Below, piece by piece: positions 8,948-17,424 of a DNA stretch of 32,803 nt. The notes beneath the pieces were generated by a model. The model saw only the letters and a program-made list of their open reading frames with translations. It was not told the DNA's origin and ran no database searches. Each line of letters starts with the position of its first letter. The first letter of the stretch is position 1. The translations under genes were made by a program, and so were the position numbers. This stretch comes from Lachnospiraceae bacterium (GTDB taxonomy: Bacteria > Bacillota > Clostridia > Lachnospirales > Lachnospiraceae): positions 1-32,803 of the forward strand of contig JAGHER010000080.1 of the NCBI GenBank assembly GCA_017889125.1, in the 5' to 3' direction.

Positions 8948-10591
8948 ATGAAACGATATATGCAGCATTTAATCCGCGGCGCAGAAAGCCGGACGGACGC
9001 ATTTTTAGCCAGTCAGGAAAAGGATGAAAAAAGCCTGCAGTACGGCGGAATCAAGGGTGATATCTGGGAGGCCAAGCCCACCATATACGCCCTGACCGCA
9101 GCTGTGGCTGTGTATTTAAACCCGGAGAGCCGGTACTATCACCAGGAAAGGCTTTTTGAAGCCATGGATCTGGCGCTGGATTTTGTGCGGCGCACCCAGC
9201 GGCTGGATGGAAGCTTTGATTATCCCTCCTGCAATTTCTGCTCGGCCCCGGATACCTCCTTCTGCTTTAAGCGTCTTTACGCCGCTTACCGCCTGCTGGC
9301 AAAGCGGGGGGATCAGGAGGATGAGCGCATCCGCCGCTTAGAGGAGAAATACCTGGCTATCATGCACCGGGCCCTTGAGGCCATCTGCGCAGGCGGCTTC
9401 CACACACCGAATCACCGCTGGGGCATTGCCGCCGCCCTCCTTCAGGGAGCTGCGCTCTTTGGCGGTGAGGAGAAATTTGCCGCCCGCTTAAAGGCCAGGG
9501 CCGGACAGTATCTGGCAGAGGGCATTGACGGGGATGAGTACGGAGAGTACGCTGAGCGCTCTACGGGAAATTACAATGCAGTAGTGAACAATGCCATGAT
9601 GGCCATGTACCAGGTCACCGGCGACGATTCCTTCTTAGGCTATGTCCGGCGGAATCTGTCCATGATGCTCACCTACATTGACCCGGACGATACCATCTTT
9701 ACCCAGAATTCCACCAGACAGGATAAGGGGAAGAAGGAATACCCGGACAAATATTTTTACCAGTACCTTTACCTGTGCAGCCATGAGGAAAATCCGGTTT
9801 TTGACGGAGCTGCCCACAAGATCATTAAGGACAATATGGACCGGGGAGACCTGGCTCCGGACTGCCTTCATATCGTGATGGCTCATGAGGAGATGGAAAA
9901 CCATGTCTTTACCCATTACGGGTTCTTAGATACCTACCGGAAGTTTTTCCGCCATTCCGGTGTGCTCAGGGTAAAGAAGGAGCGCTACGCCTACACGGCC
10001 ATCCAGGGAAAGAGCGCCTTCCTCTTTTTCCAGACCGGGGAGACACGGGTGTACTTTAAGATCGGGGAAAGCTACTGTGATATCCGCAACTTCATTCCCG
10101 CCCAGATTCAGGAGACGGAGGATGGCTGCATGATGACGGGAAAGGCTAATGGCTGGTACTATCTGCCCTTTGAACAGCCGCCAAAGACCAATGACTGGTG
10201 GGCCATGGATCATGGCAGCCGGGAGAAGCTGATTAATACCAGCCTGGACCTTACCTTCACCGTGCGGGAACTGGAGGATGGGCTGGAGCTTACGGTAAAG
10301 ACGGAAGGTCTTGACCGGCTTCCCCTTCGGGTGGAGGCCTGCATCCCCGCCGGTTCCGTTCTGGAAAATGATCATTTCTGGATGAAGGCGGCCGCCGGTG
10401 AGGGAATGATCCTGCGGGAAGGCCAGCTGAAAATCCGTGACGGCCAGACAAAGCTCTGCCTTGGGCCGGGCTTTGGAGAACACGAATTCCAGGGCCATTA
10501 TTCCGGAGAAGAGGTAAATACCGAGGGCTATACGGTTTACTTAAATGCGTATACACCGGTGGAAAAGACTATACGCCTGACCATCGAGTAA
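8948..10591 (+). CDS. Uncharacterised toroid plus beta-sandwich protein, heparinase/lyase-like
   Basis: The 547-residue protein lacks a signal peptide and is not a family I can name with certainty. Residues ~1-300 are helical with repeating pairs as in (alpha/alpha) toroids. They contain T-P-N155-H156-R157-W158 and, on the next turn, E-Y-A-E-R-S205-T-G-N208-Y209-N. An Asn-His pair followed by an Arg/Tyr pair is how several polysaccharide lyases of this fold arrange neutraliser, base and acid. Residues ~330-547 are beta-rich (YAYTAIQGKSAFLFFQTGET, then LELTVKTEG), as expected for the sandwich that closes the site. An AGGAAGGA site precedes the ATG by 13 bases. Function as a rhamnogalacturonan- or glucuronan-active lyase or hydrolase is inferred from fold and neighbours only. 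Confidence 0.6.
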   Translation: MKRYMQHLIRGAESRTDAFLASQEKDEKSLQYGGIKGDIWEAKPTIYALTAAVAVYLNPESRYYHQERLFEAMDLALDFVRRTQRLDGSFDYPSCNFCSAPDTSFCFKRLYAAYRLLAKRGDQEDERIRRLEEKYLAIMHRALEAICAGGFHTPNHRWGIAAALLQGAALFGGEEKFAARLKARAGQYLAEGIDGDEYGEYAERSTGNYNAVVNNAMMAMYQVTGDDSFLGYVRRNLSMMLTYIDPDDTIFTQNSTRQDKGKKEYPDKYFYQYLYLCSHEENPVFDGAAHKIIKDNMDRGDLAPDCLHIVMAHEEMENHVFTHYGFLDTYRKFFRHSGVLRVKKERYAYTAIQGKSAFLFFQTGETRVYFKIGESYCDIRNFIPAQIQETEDGCMMTGKANGWYYLPFEQPPKTNDWWAMDHGSREKLINTSLDLTFTVRELEDGLELTVKTEGLDRLPLRVEACIPAGSVLENDHFWMKAAAGEGMILREGQLKIRDGQTKLCLGPGFGEHEFQGHYSGEEVNTEGYTVYLNAYTPVEKTIRLTIE

Positions 10592-10705
10592 AAGCTGTCC
10601 GGACTGGTGAAAAAGTCCCCGGAAAAGGGGCTGCAAATCTGCGGCAGATAAGCACGAAAAAAGCAGTAAAACTTGCAGGTACAGAAAAACTAGGAGGAAA
10701 ACAGG

Positions 10706-11665
10706 ATGTATCGTATCGGAATCGATCTGGGAGGAACGAATATTGCGCTGGGAATTGTTGATGAAAAGAAAAGGATTCTCCACAAGGCATCGGAACCCAC
10801 AAACCTTCCACGCAGTGCGGAAAGCCTGACGGAAGCTATCGCTGAACTGGTGATGCGGGAGCTTGACCGCGCCGGGATTTCCGCAGAGGAGGTGGAGGCC
10901 GCCGGAATCGGCATTCCCGGTACGGTTAATCCTGTTGACGGCATCGTGGAGTATGCCAATAACTTTGGCTTCGTCAATGTGCCACTGAAAGCCCTGCTTC
11001 AGGAAAAGCTTCCCTTCCCCCTCCATGCGGCCAATGACGCCAAGGCCGCGGCCTGGGGCGAGTATCAGGCCGGAGCAGGGAAAGGCTGCCGCTCCATGCT
11101 GATGATTACCCTGGGCACCGGGGTAGGCGGGGCCATGATTATCAATGGCTCCTGCATTGAAGGTTATAACTATGCGGCGGGAGAGATCGGCCATATGGTG
11201 ATCCGCCAGGGGGGGAAGCCCTGCACCTGCGGCCGCCGGGGCTGCTTAGAGGCTTATGCGTCAGCCTCTGCATTGACGGAGCAGGCCAGGGAGGCGGCTG
11301 CAGAAAATCCCGATTCCCTTCTTCTGGCCCACGCCGGAGGAAATCTGGAAAAGATCAATGGAAAAGTAGTGATGGACTGCGTGGCGGCAGGAGATGAGAC
11401 GGCCAAAAGGGTCTTTGATCAGTATATGTCTTACCTGGCCGAGGGCACGGCCAACCTGATTAATATTCTCCAGCCGGAGCGGGTGGTAATCGGCGGCGGC
11501 TTAAGCGGCGCCGGGGAGGCTCTCCTTTCGCCCCTCCGGCAGCTGGTGAGCCCCATGCTCTACTCCCGGGATTCCAGCCGCAACGCCCAGATCGCGGCGG
11601 CAGAGCTTGGCAATGACGCCGGGATTATCGGGGCAGCCTTCTGGCAGCCTGCGGACTCTTTCTGA
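10706..11665 (+). CDS. ROK-family sugar kinase
   Basis: The 319-residue protein begins YRIGIDLGGTNIALGIVD, the phosphate-1 motif of the actin-like ATPase fold. It has the ROK zinc site C-T-C-G-R-R-G-C-L-E-A-Y and the preceding E-I-G-H-M that supplies the zinc histidine and the sugar contact. G-I-G-I-P-G-T and I-T-L-G-T-G-V-G-G match the remaining conserved segments. Such enzymes phosphorylate hexoses or aminosugars; some family members are repressors, but no N-terminal helix-turn-helix is present here, so it is a kinase. It follows the catabolic genes after 114 bases with its own AGGAGG site and probably phosphorylates a released monosaccharide. A 21-bp tandem duplication at its end repeats the codons for P-A-D-S-F after the stop. 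Confidence 0.9.
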   Translation: MYRIGIDLGGTNIALGIVDEKKRILHKASEPTNLPRSAESLTEAIAELVMRELDRAGISAEEVEAAGIGIPGTVNPVDGIVEYANNFGFVNVPLKALLQEKLPFPLHAANDAKAAAWGEYQAGAGKGCRSMLMITLGTGVGGAMIINGSCIEGYNYAAGEIGHMVIRQGGKPCTCGRRGCLEAYASASALTEQAREAAAENPDSLLLAHAGGNLEKINGKVVMDCVAAGDETAKRVFDQYMSYLAEGTANLINILQPERVVIGGGLSGAGEALLSPLRQLVSPMLYSRDSSRNAQIAAAELGNDAGIIGAAFWQPADSF

Positions 11666-11683
11666 TTGCCTGCAGATTCTTTC
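11647..11683 (+). repeat. Imperfect 16-bp tandem duplication across the ROK stop codon
   Basis: GCCTGCGGACTCTTTC (11647-11662) is repeated as GCCTGCAGATTCTTTC (11668-11683) with two changes and a period of 21 bases, which is seven codons. Both copies would read P-A-D-S-F, with the functional TGA between them. It is a small in-frame duplication scar. Confidence 0.6.
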
Positions 11684-11707
11684 CGGCAGTTTTCGATTTT
11701 TCCATTA

Positions 11708-11736
11708 GAGAAACGTTTGTTTAATCAGCGCTTCCC
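11708..11736. repeat. REP-like intergenic palindrome, copy A
   Basis: The arms GAGAAACG (11708-11715) and CGCTTCCC (11729-11736) enclose a centre that reads CTGATTAAACAAA on the minus strand. The arms pair with two G-U on that strand. It sits between the convergent ROK and AraC genes, next to the AraC stop codon, where a two-way terminator would be useful. Its arms and centre match three other intergenic palindromes in the window. Confidence 0.6.
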
Positions 11737-11740
11737 TAGA

Positions 11741-12682
11741 TTATTGATTGATAGAAGTGAGGGTCACATCGGTGCTGCTTTTCCGGGCCTCCGCCTTGTA
11801 GTCGGAGGGGGAGGCCTGACAGAGCTTCCGGAATACCCGGTTGAACTGGGAAAAGCTGGAGAAGCCGGTGGCCTCCGCGATGCGGGTGATCTTTTCGTTG
11901 GAATTTAACAGCAGGTACTGGGCATTCTTGATCCGGGTCTGCTGGATATACTGAACCACTGTGTAGCCGGTTACCTCCTTAAACTGATGGGAGAGGTAGT
12001 AGGGGCTGATGTAAAAGGCCTCCGCCAGGCTGGTCAGGGAGATATCCTCACTGTAATGCTGGTGGATGTAGCTGGTGATGGAGTAGATCTTCTCCTTCAT
12101 TCCCCCTTCCATACTGGGCGCATAGTGGTTCTTTTCCCTCAGGGAATAGAGGGTAAAGAGAAATTCCACGAATTTATTGTGGATCATCAGATTCCGCACG
12201 GAAGGGTTGGACACCCGCTGGCTGATGTCGGCGATCTCGTTGAGGCTGGCGAATAACAGGTTCTGTTCCTCCCGGTGAAAACGGAACACAGGGCAGCTGC
12301 TGCCAAAGATTGACAGAATCTCCCGGTAGCCGCCGGGAAAGGCCCACATTTTTTCCGGGAAAAGAAAGCCGATGATGATCCGGTCACTGGGGGCTCCTGG
12401 AAGATACTCGGACTGGTGCAGCACCGATGGGGCCAGAAGGACGATATCGTTGGCGGCCAGGTCATAGCGGGTGCCGTTGACAAAATGATAAGCCTTGGGG
12501 CTTAATAAAATCATCATCTCATAAAAGCTGTGAAAATGAGGGAAATCCATGTTTACCGAATGGCTCCGCTGGTCGTAATCAAAGTAATAACAGATGGAGG
12601 AGTCAAAGGAAAGAGAGTCATCATTAATGATAATGGAAAAGCCCTTCTCGTAAAGAAGAGGGGAATTTGGATAATAATTCAT
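11741..12682 (-). CDS. AraC-family transcriptional regulator
   Basis: The 313-residue protein has an N-terminal cupin-like sensor (D-F-P-H-F-H-S-F-Y-E at about residues 46-55, then YDLAANDIVLLAPSVLHQSE) and two C-terminal helix-turn-helix units from about residue 200. The second carries the family signature I-T-R-I-A-E-A-T-G-F-S-S-F-S-Q-F-N-R-V-F-R-K. AGGAGG precedes the ATG on the minus strand. It lies beside the pectin-type operon and diverges from the sugar isomerase at 12809, so it probably activates one or both when a sugar ligand binds the cupin. The ligand is unknown. Its 3' end abuts palindrome copy A. Confidence 0.93.
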   Translation of the reverse strand: MNYYPNSPLLYEKGFSIIINDDSLSFDSSICYYFDYDQRSHSVNMDFPHFHSFYEMMILLSPKAYHFVNGTRYDLAANDIVLLAPSVLHQSEYLPGAPSDRIIIGFLFPEKMWAFPGGYREILSIFGSSCPVFRFHREEQNLLFASLNEIADISQRVSNPSVRNLMIHNKFVEFLFTLYSLREKNHYAPSMEGGMKEKIYSITSYIHQHYSEDISLTSLAEAFYISPYYLSHQFKEVTGYTVVQYIQQTRIKNAQYLLLNSNEKITRIAEATGFSSFSQFNRVFRKLCQASPSDYKAEARKSSTDVTLTSINQ

Positions 12683-12729
12683 GGAAAAACCTCCTGTTTT
12701 GGCCGGCCGCCCTGCGGGACGGCTGCTAA

Positions 12730-12756
12730 GAAAACGCTGATTCAGTCAGCGTTTTC
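12730..12756. repeat. REP-like intergenic palindrome, copy D
   Basis: GAAAACGCTGA (12730-12740) and TCAGCGTTTTC (12746-12756) form a perfect 11-bp stem with a five-base loop. It is in the divergent AraC/isomerase spacer, so it cannot be a 3' terminator for either neighbour. It could be an operator or a repeat insertion. Arms and flanks (TTAGGAAAACGCTGA on the minus strand) resemble copies at 11708, 26913 and 30701. Confidence 0.65.
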
Positions 12757-12808
12757 CTAATTTAATCATAAAAAAGCAAAAAATGCAATAATATGGAGGA
12801 AAAAGCAT

Positions 12809-13657
12809 ATGATACAGTTTGGAATGCGTGCACATGATTTCTGCCAGCCGGCACCTATGGAGGAGGTGTTTAAGCGCTTTCGTCAGGGCGGGATCCGGCA
12901 TATTCAGCTGGCTCTGGAAAAATCCATCTCCGATTACGATTTTTCCTACGGCAATTATTCTGCCGGTCTGGGTCGTTACATTGGGGAGAAATTAAGGGAA
13001 AATCAGCTTCATGTGGCCGTGCTGGGCTGCTACATCAACCCGGTGATTCCCGATGAAACTCTGCGGATGGCGGAGGTAAACCGCTTTATCGAGCGCCTCC
13101 GCTATGCCAAGCGCATGGACGCGGACATGGTGGGGACGGAAACCGGCCGCTACAGCCTGGATATGTCTGTGACCCCAAAGACCGAATCGAGGGAATGCTA
13201 CCGCCTGCTTTTAGACAGCTTCACTCGGATTGCCGAGGCGGCAGAGGCCCTGGGGGTTACCGTAGGGGTGGAAGGCGTCTTTGACCACACCCTCTCAAGC
13301 CCCGAGAAGATGAAGGAGTTTCTGGATGATATTGCCTCCCCCTCCTTTGAGGTAATCCTGGATGCGGCTAATCTGATCGCTCCCTGGACCACGGAGCCGG
13401 ACAAGCAGAATGCCATCATTGATAAGGCCTTTTCCCTGTACGGCGACCGGATTTCCGTTCTCCACCTGAAGGACTGCGTATTTACGGAGGAGGGCGTCCA
13501 GTCCTGCACCCGCCCCGGCGAGGGCCTCATCGTCTATGACAGCCTGATGAAGCATATCCGCGGGGAGAAGAAGCAGATCATCGGCCTTCTGGAGGAGTCG
13601 GACCCGCAGCATTTTGCCAGCGACTGCCGTTTCTTTGCCGAGAAGTGCAAAAAATAA
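12809..13657 (+). CDS. Sugar phosphate isomerase/epimerase, TIM-barrel (AP endonuclease 2 superfamily)
   Basis: The 282-residue protein follows the xylose isomerase-like TIM-barrel pattern. A metal-binding glutamate lies in G-V-E-G-V (near residue 153), an aspartate in V-I-L-D-A-A-N (near 187), a histidine in V-L-H-L-K-D (near 220), and a last glutamate in G-L-L-E-E (near 262). Such enzymes interconvert ketoses, aldoses or inososes. A TGGAGGA site precedes the ATG. The gene is divergent from the AraC regulator and near the pectin-type operon, so it likely handles a monosaccharide or keto-uronate from that pathway. The specific reaction cannot be deduced. Confidence 0.82.
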   Translation: MIQFGMRAHDFCQPAPMEEVFKRFRQGGIRHIQLALEKSISDYDFSYGNYSAGLGRYIGEKLRENQLHVAVLGCYINPVIPDETLRMAEVNRFIERLRYAKRMDADMVGTETGRYSLDMSVTPKTESRECYRLLLDSFTRIAEAAEALGVTVGVEGVFDHTLSSPEKMKEFLDDIASPSFEVILDAANLIAPWTTEPDKQNAIIDKAFSLYGDRISVLHLKDCVFTEEGVQSCTRPGEGLIVYDSLMKHIRGEKKQIIGLLEESDPQHFASDCRFFAEKCKK

Positions 13658-13749
13658 TTCTGGCAGGGAAGATTTTGATAAAAATTCGGAAATTTTTGTA
13701 GCAAATTCCTCCGGCTCCTCGTTTTACGGGACAAAGGAGGAAGTAAGCG

Positions 13750-15156
13750 ATGAAAAAGCAGGAACAGAATCAGCAGCAGAATCAACAGCAAAATTCGGAA
13801 GAAAGCCGCGGCGTTTCCATAGAAGCACAGAAGGATGCGGAGTTTGACCAGGAGTTAGCCCGCCTGATGGCGCCGGAGCCAGGCGGAAAGCATGGAAAGA
13901 AAAAGAAGAAAAAAGAGAAAAAGCCCTGGAGCCGCAGGCGGAAGATCGTTACAGGCGTGGCTGTTATAGCAGCTTTCCTGGTGGTCAGGGGAATTTTCGG
14001 CGGAGGAGGAGAGATGGCGCCTCTGGTTTCCACCCAGGCCCTGGAGCGGGGCTCCGTCCAGAACCGCCTGTCTGTAAGCGGCCCGGTATCCGGTACAGAC
14101 AGTGTGGATGTGGTATCCAATCTTCACGCTGAGGTAACAGAGCTTCTGGTGAAGGAGGGCGACAAGGTAGAAAAGGATCAGCTGCTTGCAGTGATTGACA
14201 GCGAGGATTTGCAGCGGGAGGTAGAGATTGCCCGCAATTCCTACGATCTTGCCGCAGCAGAGAGAGACCAGAGCCAGAAGGATGCAGAAAGCGGCTATGC
14301 CAAGGCTCTGCAGGACTGCCAGGCGGCAAAGGCGGCGCTGGATCGGACGGCGGCCATGGTTCAGGCTGGAAGCGAGCCGCCCGTCAATCTGGAAAATGCA
14401 CAGAATGCCTATGCCGATGCCCTGCGCCAGGTCAATTCCTACACCGTGGAGAATGGAAAGGCAGTAGCTGGCCCGGCCTATGATCTTCGTGTCCAGAGCG
14501 CCGCCTATGAGCTGGAGAAGAAGCAGAAGGATCTGGAAAACGCCCAGGTAAAGAGCCCCATTTCCGGAACGGTAGTGCGGGTAAATACCAAGGTAGGCCA
14601 GTTTGCCGATAAGCCCGAGGATGATGAGCCCATGTTTATCATTGAAAATCTGGATCAGCTGGAGCTGGAGATCAAGATCAGCGAGTATTCCATCGGCAAG
14701 GTAGAGGTGGGGCAGACGGCGTCCATCACTGCCGATATTTTGGACGGGCGTGTGGTAGAGGGCCTGGTGACCTCCATATCCCCTACCGGTGAGGAGAAGG
14801 GAAATGGCTCTACCGAGCGGGTAATCCCTACCCTGATTTCCATTGACGATCCGGAAAGCGGACTGATTGCAGGAATCACGGCAAAGGCAGAGATTATCTT
14901 AGAGGAGGCTCAGGACGCCCTGATCGCCCCGGCGGCCGCTCTGCTGCAGAAGGAGGACGGAAGCCTGTACATACAGAAGGTGGAAGCAGGAAAGATTATC
15001 CAGGTTCCGGTGGATACCGGCGTGGAGGGAGATGTAAATGTGGAGATTCTGCCCAAGGAGGAAGGAAGCCTTAAGGAAGGCGACCATATCCTTTCCGCAG
15101 CAAATCCATCCCTTTCCGACGGCATGGCCGTGACGGAAATGCCGCCCCAGGCTTAG
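13750..15156 (+). CDS. Membrane-fusion adaptor of a MacAB-like exporter, with cytoplasmic extension
   Basis: The 468-residue protein is the HlyD/MacA-type partner of the ABC exporter encoded next. One membrane helix lies at about residues 65-83 (KIVTGVAVIAAFLVV). A biotinyl-lipoyl-like half follows (V-S-N-L-H-A-E-V-T-E-L-L-V-K-E-G-D-K-V), then a coiled hairpin of about 100 residues (YDLAAAERDQSQKDAE to AYELEKKQKDLENAQ), the second lipoyl half (VKSPISGTVVRVN) and beta-barrel domains. The unusual part is a 60-residue cytoplasmic leader, first Gln/Asn-rich (QEQNQQQNQQQN) and then Lys-rich (about 50-58), where family members usually have only a short basic end. AAAGGAGG precedes the start. The cargo is unknown. 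Confidence 0.88.
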   Translation: MKKQEQNQQQNQQQNSEESRGVSIEAQKDAEFDQELARLMAPEPGGKHGKKKKKKEKKPWSRRRKIVTGVAVIAAFLVVRGIFGGGGEMAPLVSTQALERGSVQNRLSVSGPVSGTDSVDVVSNLHAEVTELLVKEGDKVEKDQLLAVIDSEDLQREVEIARNSYDLAAAERDQSQKDAESGYAKALQDCQAAKAALDRTAAMVQAGSEPPVNLENAQNAYADALRQVNSYTVENGKAVAGPAYDLRVQSAAYELEKKQKDLENAQVKSPISGTVVRVNTKVGQFADKPEDDEPMFIIENLDQLELEIKISEYSIGKVEVGQTASITADILDGRVVEGLVTSISPTGEEKGNGSTERVIPTLISIDDPESGLIAGITAKAEIILEEAQDALIAPAAALLQKEDGSLYIQKVEAGKIIQVPVDTGVEGDVNVEILPKEEGSLKEGDHILSAANPSLSDGMAVTEMPPQA

Positions 15157-15176
15157 GGGAGAGAGGAAGGAATGCC

Positions 15177-15983
15177 ATGAAAAAGTGGAATCCGGGGCGG
15201 CTCTTTTCCAGAAAGAAGACACCGCCGCCCTATGTGACGGAGAATCTCAATGAGGAGCTGATCCGTCTGGAAAATCTGGTTAAAATTTACGATACCGGCG
15301 CCATCAAGGTGCTGGGCTTAAAGAAAATCAATCTGACCATCCGGCGGGGAGAATTTGTGGCCATCATGGGCCAGTCCGGCTCAGGAAAATCTACATTGAT
15401 GAATATCTTAGGCTGCCTTGACCGGCCCACCATGGGCCATTATTATCTGGACGGCATCGACACGGCCAGCCTTTCTCCAAATCAGCTGTCCGAGGTGCGA
15501 AACCGGAAGATTGGCTTCGTCTTCCAGTCCTTCAATCTGATTCCCAGGACCTCGGCTCTGCGGAATGTGGAGCTTCCCATGACCTACGCCCACCGGCTTT
15601 CCAAAAAGGAGCGGCGGGAGAGGGCCATGGCCCTTTTAGAGCGGGTAGGCTTAGGCGCCAGGGCAGAGCATATGCCAAATGAGCTTTCCGGCGGCCAGCG
15701 CCAGCGGGTGGCTATCGCCCGGGCCCTGTCCAATGAGCCGCCCTTAATTCTGGCTGACGAGCCTACAGGAAATCTGGATACAGCCTCCTCCATCGAAATC
15801 ATGGAGCTGTTTTCCCGCCTTCATGAAGAGGGGGCCACAGTGGTGGTGGTTACTCACGAGGAGGATATTGCCGCCTTTACGGAGCGGATCATCCGCTTTC
15901 GGGATGGCCAGATTATCAGCGATGAGTTGAACCGGCAGATTACCGGCGGTGAACGAAAGGGAGGGACGGAAACATGCTCTTAG
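15177..15983 (+). CDS. ABC exporter ATPase, MacB/LolD type
   Basis: The 268-residue ATPase has Walker A (G-Q-S-G-S-G-K-S-T), Q-loop (F-V-F-Q-S-F-N), signature L-S-G-G-Q-R-Q-R-V, Walker B ([12 protein letters not shown]) and the H-loop (V-V-T-H-E). The [15 protein letters not shown] stretch is typical of the MacB/LolD subgroup, which drives FtsX-like permeases. About 28 extra residues ([17 protein letters not shown]) precede the usual start, which agrees with the site and may be a linker. The gene starts 20 bases after the adaptor stop and overlaps the permease by 10 bases, so the three are one unit. Confidence 0.95.
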   Translation: MKKWNPGRLFSRKKTPPPYVTENLNEELIRLENLVKIYDTGAIKVLGLKKINLTIRRGEFVAIMGQSGSGKSTLMNILGCLDRPTMGHYYLDGIDTASLSPNQLSEVRNRKIGFVFQSFNLIPRTSALRNVELPMTYAHRLSKKERRERAMALLERVGLGARAEHMPNELSGGQRQRVAIARALSNEPPLILADEPTGNLDTASSIEIMELFSRLHEEGATVVVVTHEEDIAAFTERIIRFRDGQIISDELNRQITGGERKGGTETCS

Positions 15984-17188
15984 AAAATATGACCATGGCC
16001 TTTTCGGCTATCCGCGCCAACAAAATGCGGTCGATTCTCACCATGCTGGGCATCGTGATCGGCATCGGCTCCGTGATTTCCATCGTATCCATCGGCGACA
16101 CCATGCGCAATCTTTTCGCCGACCTTTATAAGGATGTGGGCGTGACCCAGGGCTATGTGCAGGTGATGCAGTGGATGGTGGATGATTATCGTCAGAGCGA
16201 TCTGTTTACTCTGGATGAGATGGAGCAGGTCCGCGAGGTCTTTCAGGAGGAGATCGCTTACATTGACAGCAGTGCCGGCACCAGCGGGGATGCGGTTTTC
16301 GGCAGGAAAACGGTGGCCTTTGATTACAGCGGCATTGACTGGAATTACCAGCAGGTGCAGCCGGTGACCATGGTGTACGGCCGCTACCTCAATGAAGGCG
16401 ATATTCTGGGCCGGCGAACGAATGCCGTCATGGATGTGGACAGCGCCATGAAGCTTTTTGGCACGGAGAACGCGGTAGGAAAGACATTCCGCACCACCAT
16501 ATACGGCGAGGTGCTGGACTTTACGGTGGTAGGAATTTACCGGAAGGAGATGAGTCCCTTCCAGAAGCTGATGATGGGCAATACCGGCGACAGCGGTTCG
16601 GCCTTTATTCCCTACACCCTGCTGACCTGGCCCAATGATTATTTTTCCATGCTCCATATTTACGCGGCGGCAGATGTAGATATCGCGGACTTTTACAGCC
16701 GCCTGACCAGCTATGTGGCCCGGATGAAGAACAGGACGGAAGACCAGATCTACACCTACACGGCCCAGGAGGAGATGGACGCAGTAGATCAGGTAATGGG
16801 CGGCCTTTCTGTGGCCGTTGGCGGTATCGCTGCGATTTCCCTGGTAGTAGGCGGCATCGGCATCATGAACATCATGCTGGTGTCGGTAACGGAGCGGACC
16901 AGAGAGATCGGCATCCGCAAGGCCCTAGGGGCAAAGACCAGGGATGTGATGCTGCAGTTTCTCACGGAATCTGCCATCTTGTCGGCCATGGGCGGCATCC
17001 TGGGAATCCTCATCGGCACTGGCCTGGTGAGCCTGGGAGCCATGGCTCTCCAGGTATCTGTGGTGGTAAAGCCCTCGGTGATTATCCTGGCGGTGGGATT
17101 TTCCGCCATGGTAGGAATCTTTTTCGGCCTTTACCCCGCCTCAAAGGCGGCAGGGGCAGACCCCATCGACGCGCTGCGGTACGAATAA
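15974..17188 (+). CDS. MacB/FtsX-type ABC permease
   Basis: The 404-residue permease has the four-helix FtsX layout. A first helix (R-S-I-L-T-M-L-G-I-V-I-G-I-G-S-V-I) follows the amphipathic start, then a large extracytoplasmic domain of about 220 residues, then three helices from about residue 278 onward. The conserved loop T-E-R-T-R-E-I-G-I-R-K-A-L-G-A lies between helices 2 and 3. The C-terminus ends P-A-S-K-A-A-G-A-D-P-I-D-A-L-R-Y-E, as in nearly all MacB proteins. It overlaps the ATPase gene by 10 bases. With adaptor and ATPase it would expel a peptide, drug or envelope component without an outer-membrane channel. Confidence 0.94.
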   Translation: MLLENMTMAFSAIRANKMRSILTMLGIVIGIGSVISIVSIGDTMRNLFADLYKDVGVTQGYVQVMQWMVDDYRQSDLFTLDEMEQVREVFQEEIAYIDSSAGTSGDAVFGRKTVAFDYSGIDWNYQQVQPVTMVYGRYLNEGDILGRRTNAVMDVDSAMKLFGTENAVGKTFRTTIYGEVLDFTVVGIYRKEMSPFQKLMMGNTGDSGSAFIPYTLLTWPNDYFSMLHIYAAADVDIADFYSRLTSYVARMKNRTEDQIYTYTAQEEMDAVDQVMGGLSVAVGGIAAISLVVGGIGIMNIMLVSVTERTREIGIRKALGAKTRDVMLQFLTESAILSAMGGILGILIGTGLVSLGAMALQVSVVVKPSVIILAVGFSAMVGIFFGLYPASKAAGADPIDALRYE

Positions 17189-17241
17189 GATCTGCTGATG
17201 AAGGATGATCAGCAATGCCATAAGATGATGCGCACAGGCGG

Positions 17242-17270
17242 GCGGCCGGGAATTTCCGGCCGCTCCCTTT
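17242..17270 (+). terminator. Probable terminator of the exporter operon
   Basis: GCGGCCGG (17242-17249) and CCGGCCGC (17256-17263) form a perfect 8-bp GC-rich stem with a six-base loop, followed by TCCCTTT. Another hairpin, TGCTGAT/ATCAGCA (17193-17199 and 17208-17214), lies just after the permease stop. The T tract is short, so efficiency is uncertain. Confidence 0.55.
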
Positions 17271-17367
17271 AGGATCAGGCAAAATTTTCGGCTCGTTTCT
17301 ATGATTTTCAGATTTCTAACAAATTTCATAAATTTTTTCCAGACCCCTCGCAAACTGCAGAAGAATA

Positions 17368-17376
17368 TGATATACT
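17368..17376 (+). promoter_or_regulatory. Candidate extended -10 promoter for the membrane protein-cdaA-ptsI run
   Basis: TGATATACT at 17368-17376 fits an extended -10 (TGnTATAAT-like), with the expected start point near 17383 and the first gene at 17425. The -35 region is poor, which is tolerated by extended -10 promoters. The upstream terminator makes a new promoter here necessary. Confidence 0.45.
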
Positions 17377-17424
17377 TAATTGATATGTTTTGGAAATAGT
17401 ATGGCTGCTGAAAGGAGCTTGACT

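Noticed and set aside
11666-11908. Frame that seems to continue the ROK gene after its stop
   Set aside because: It starts inside the 21-base duplication and then runs antisense through the AraC gene, so it is not a real gene.
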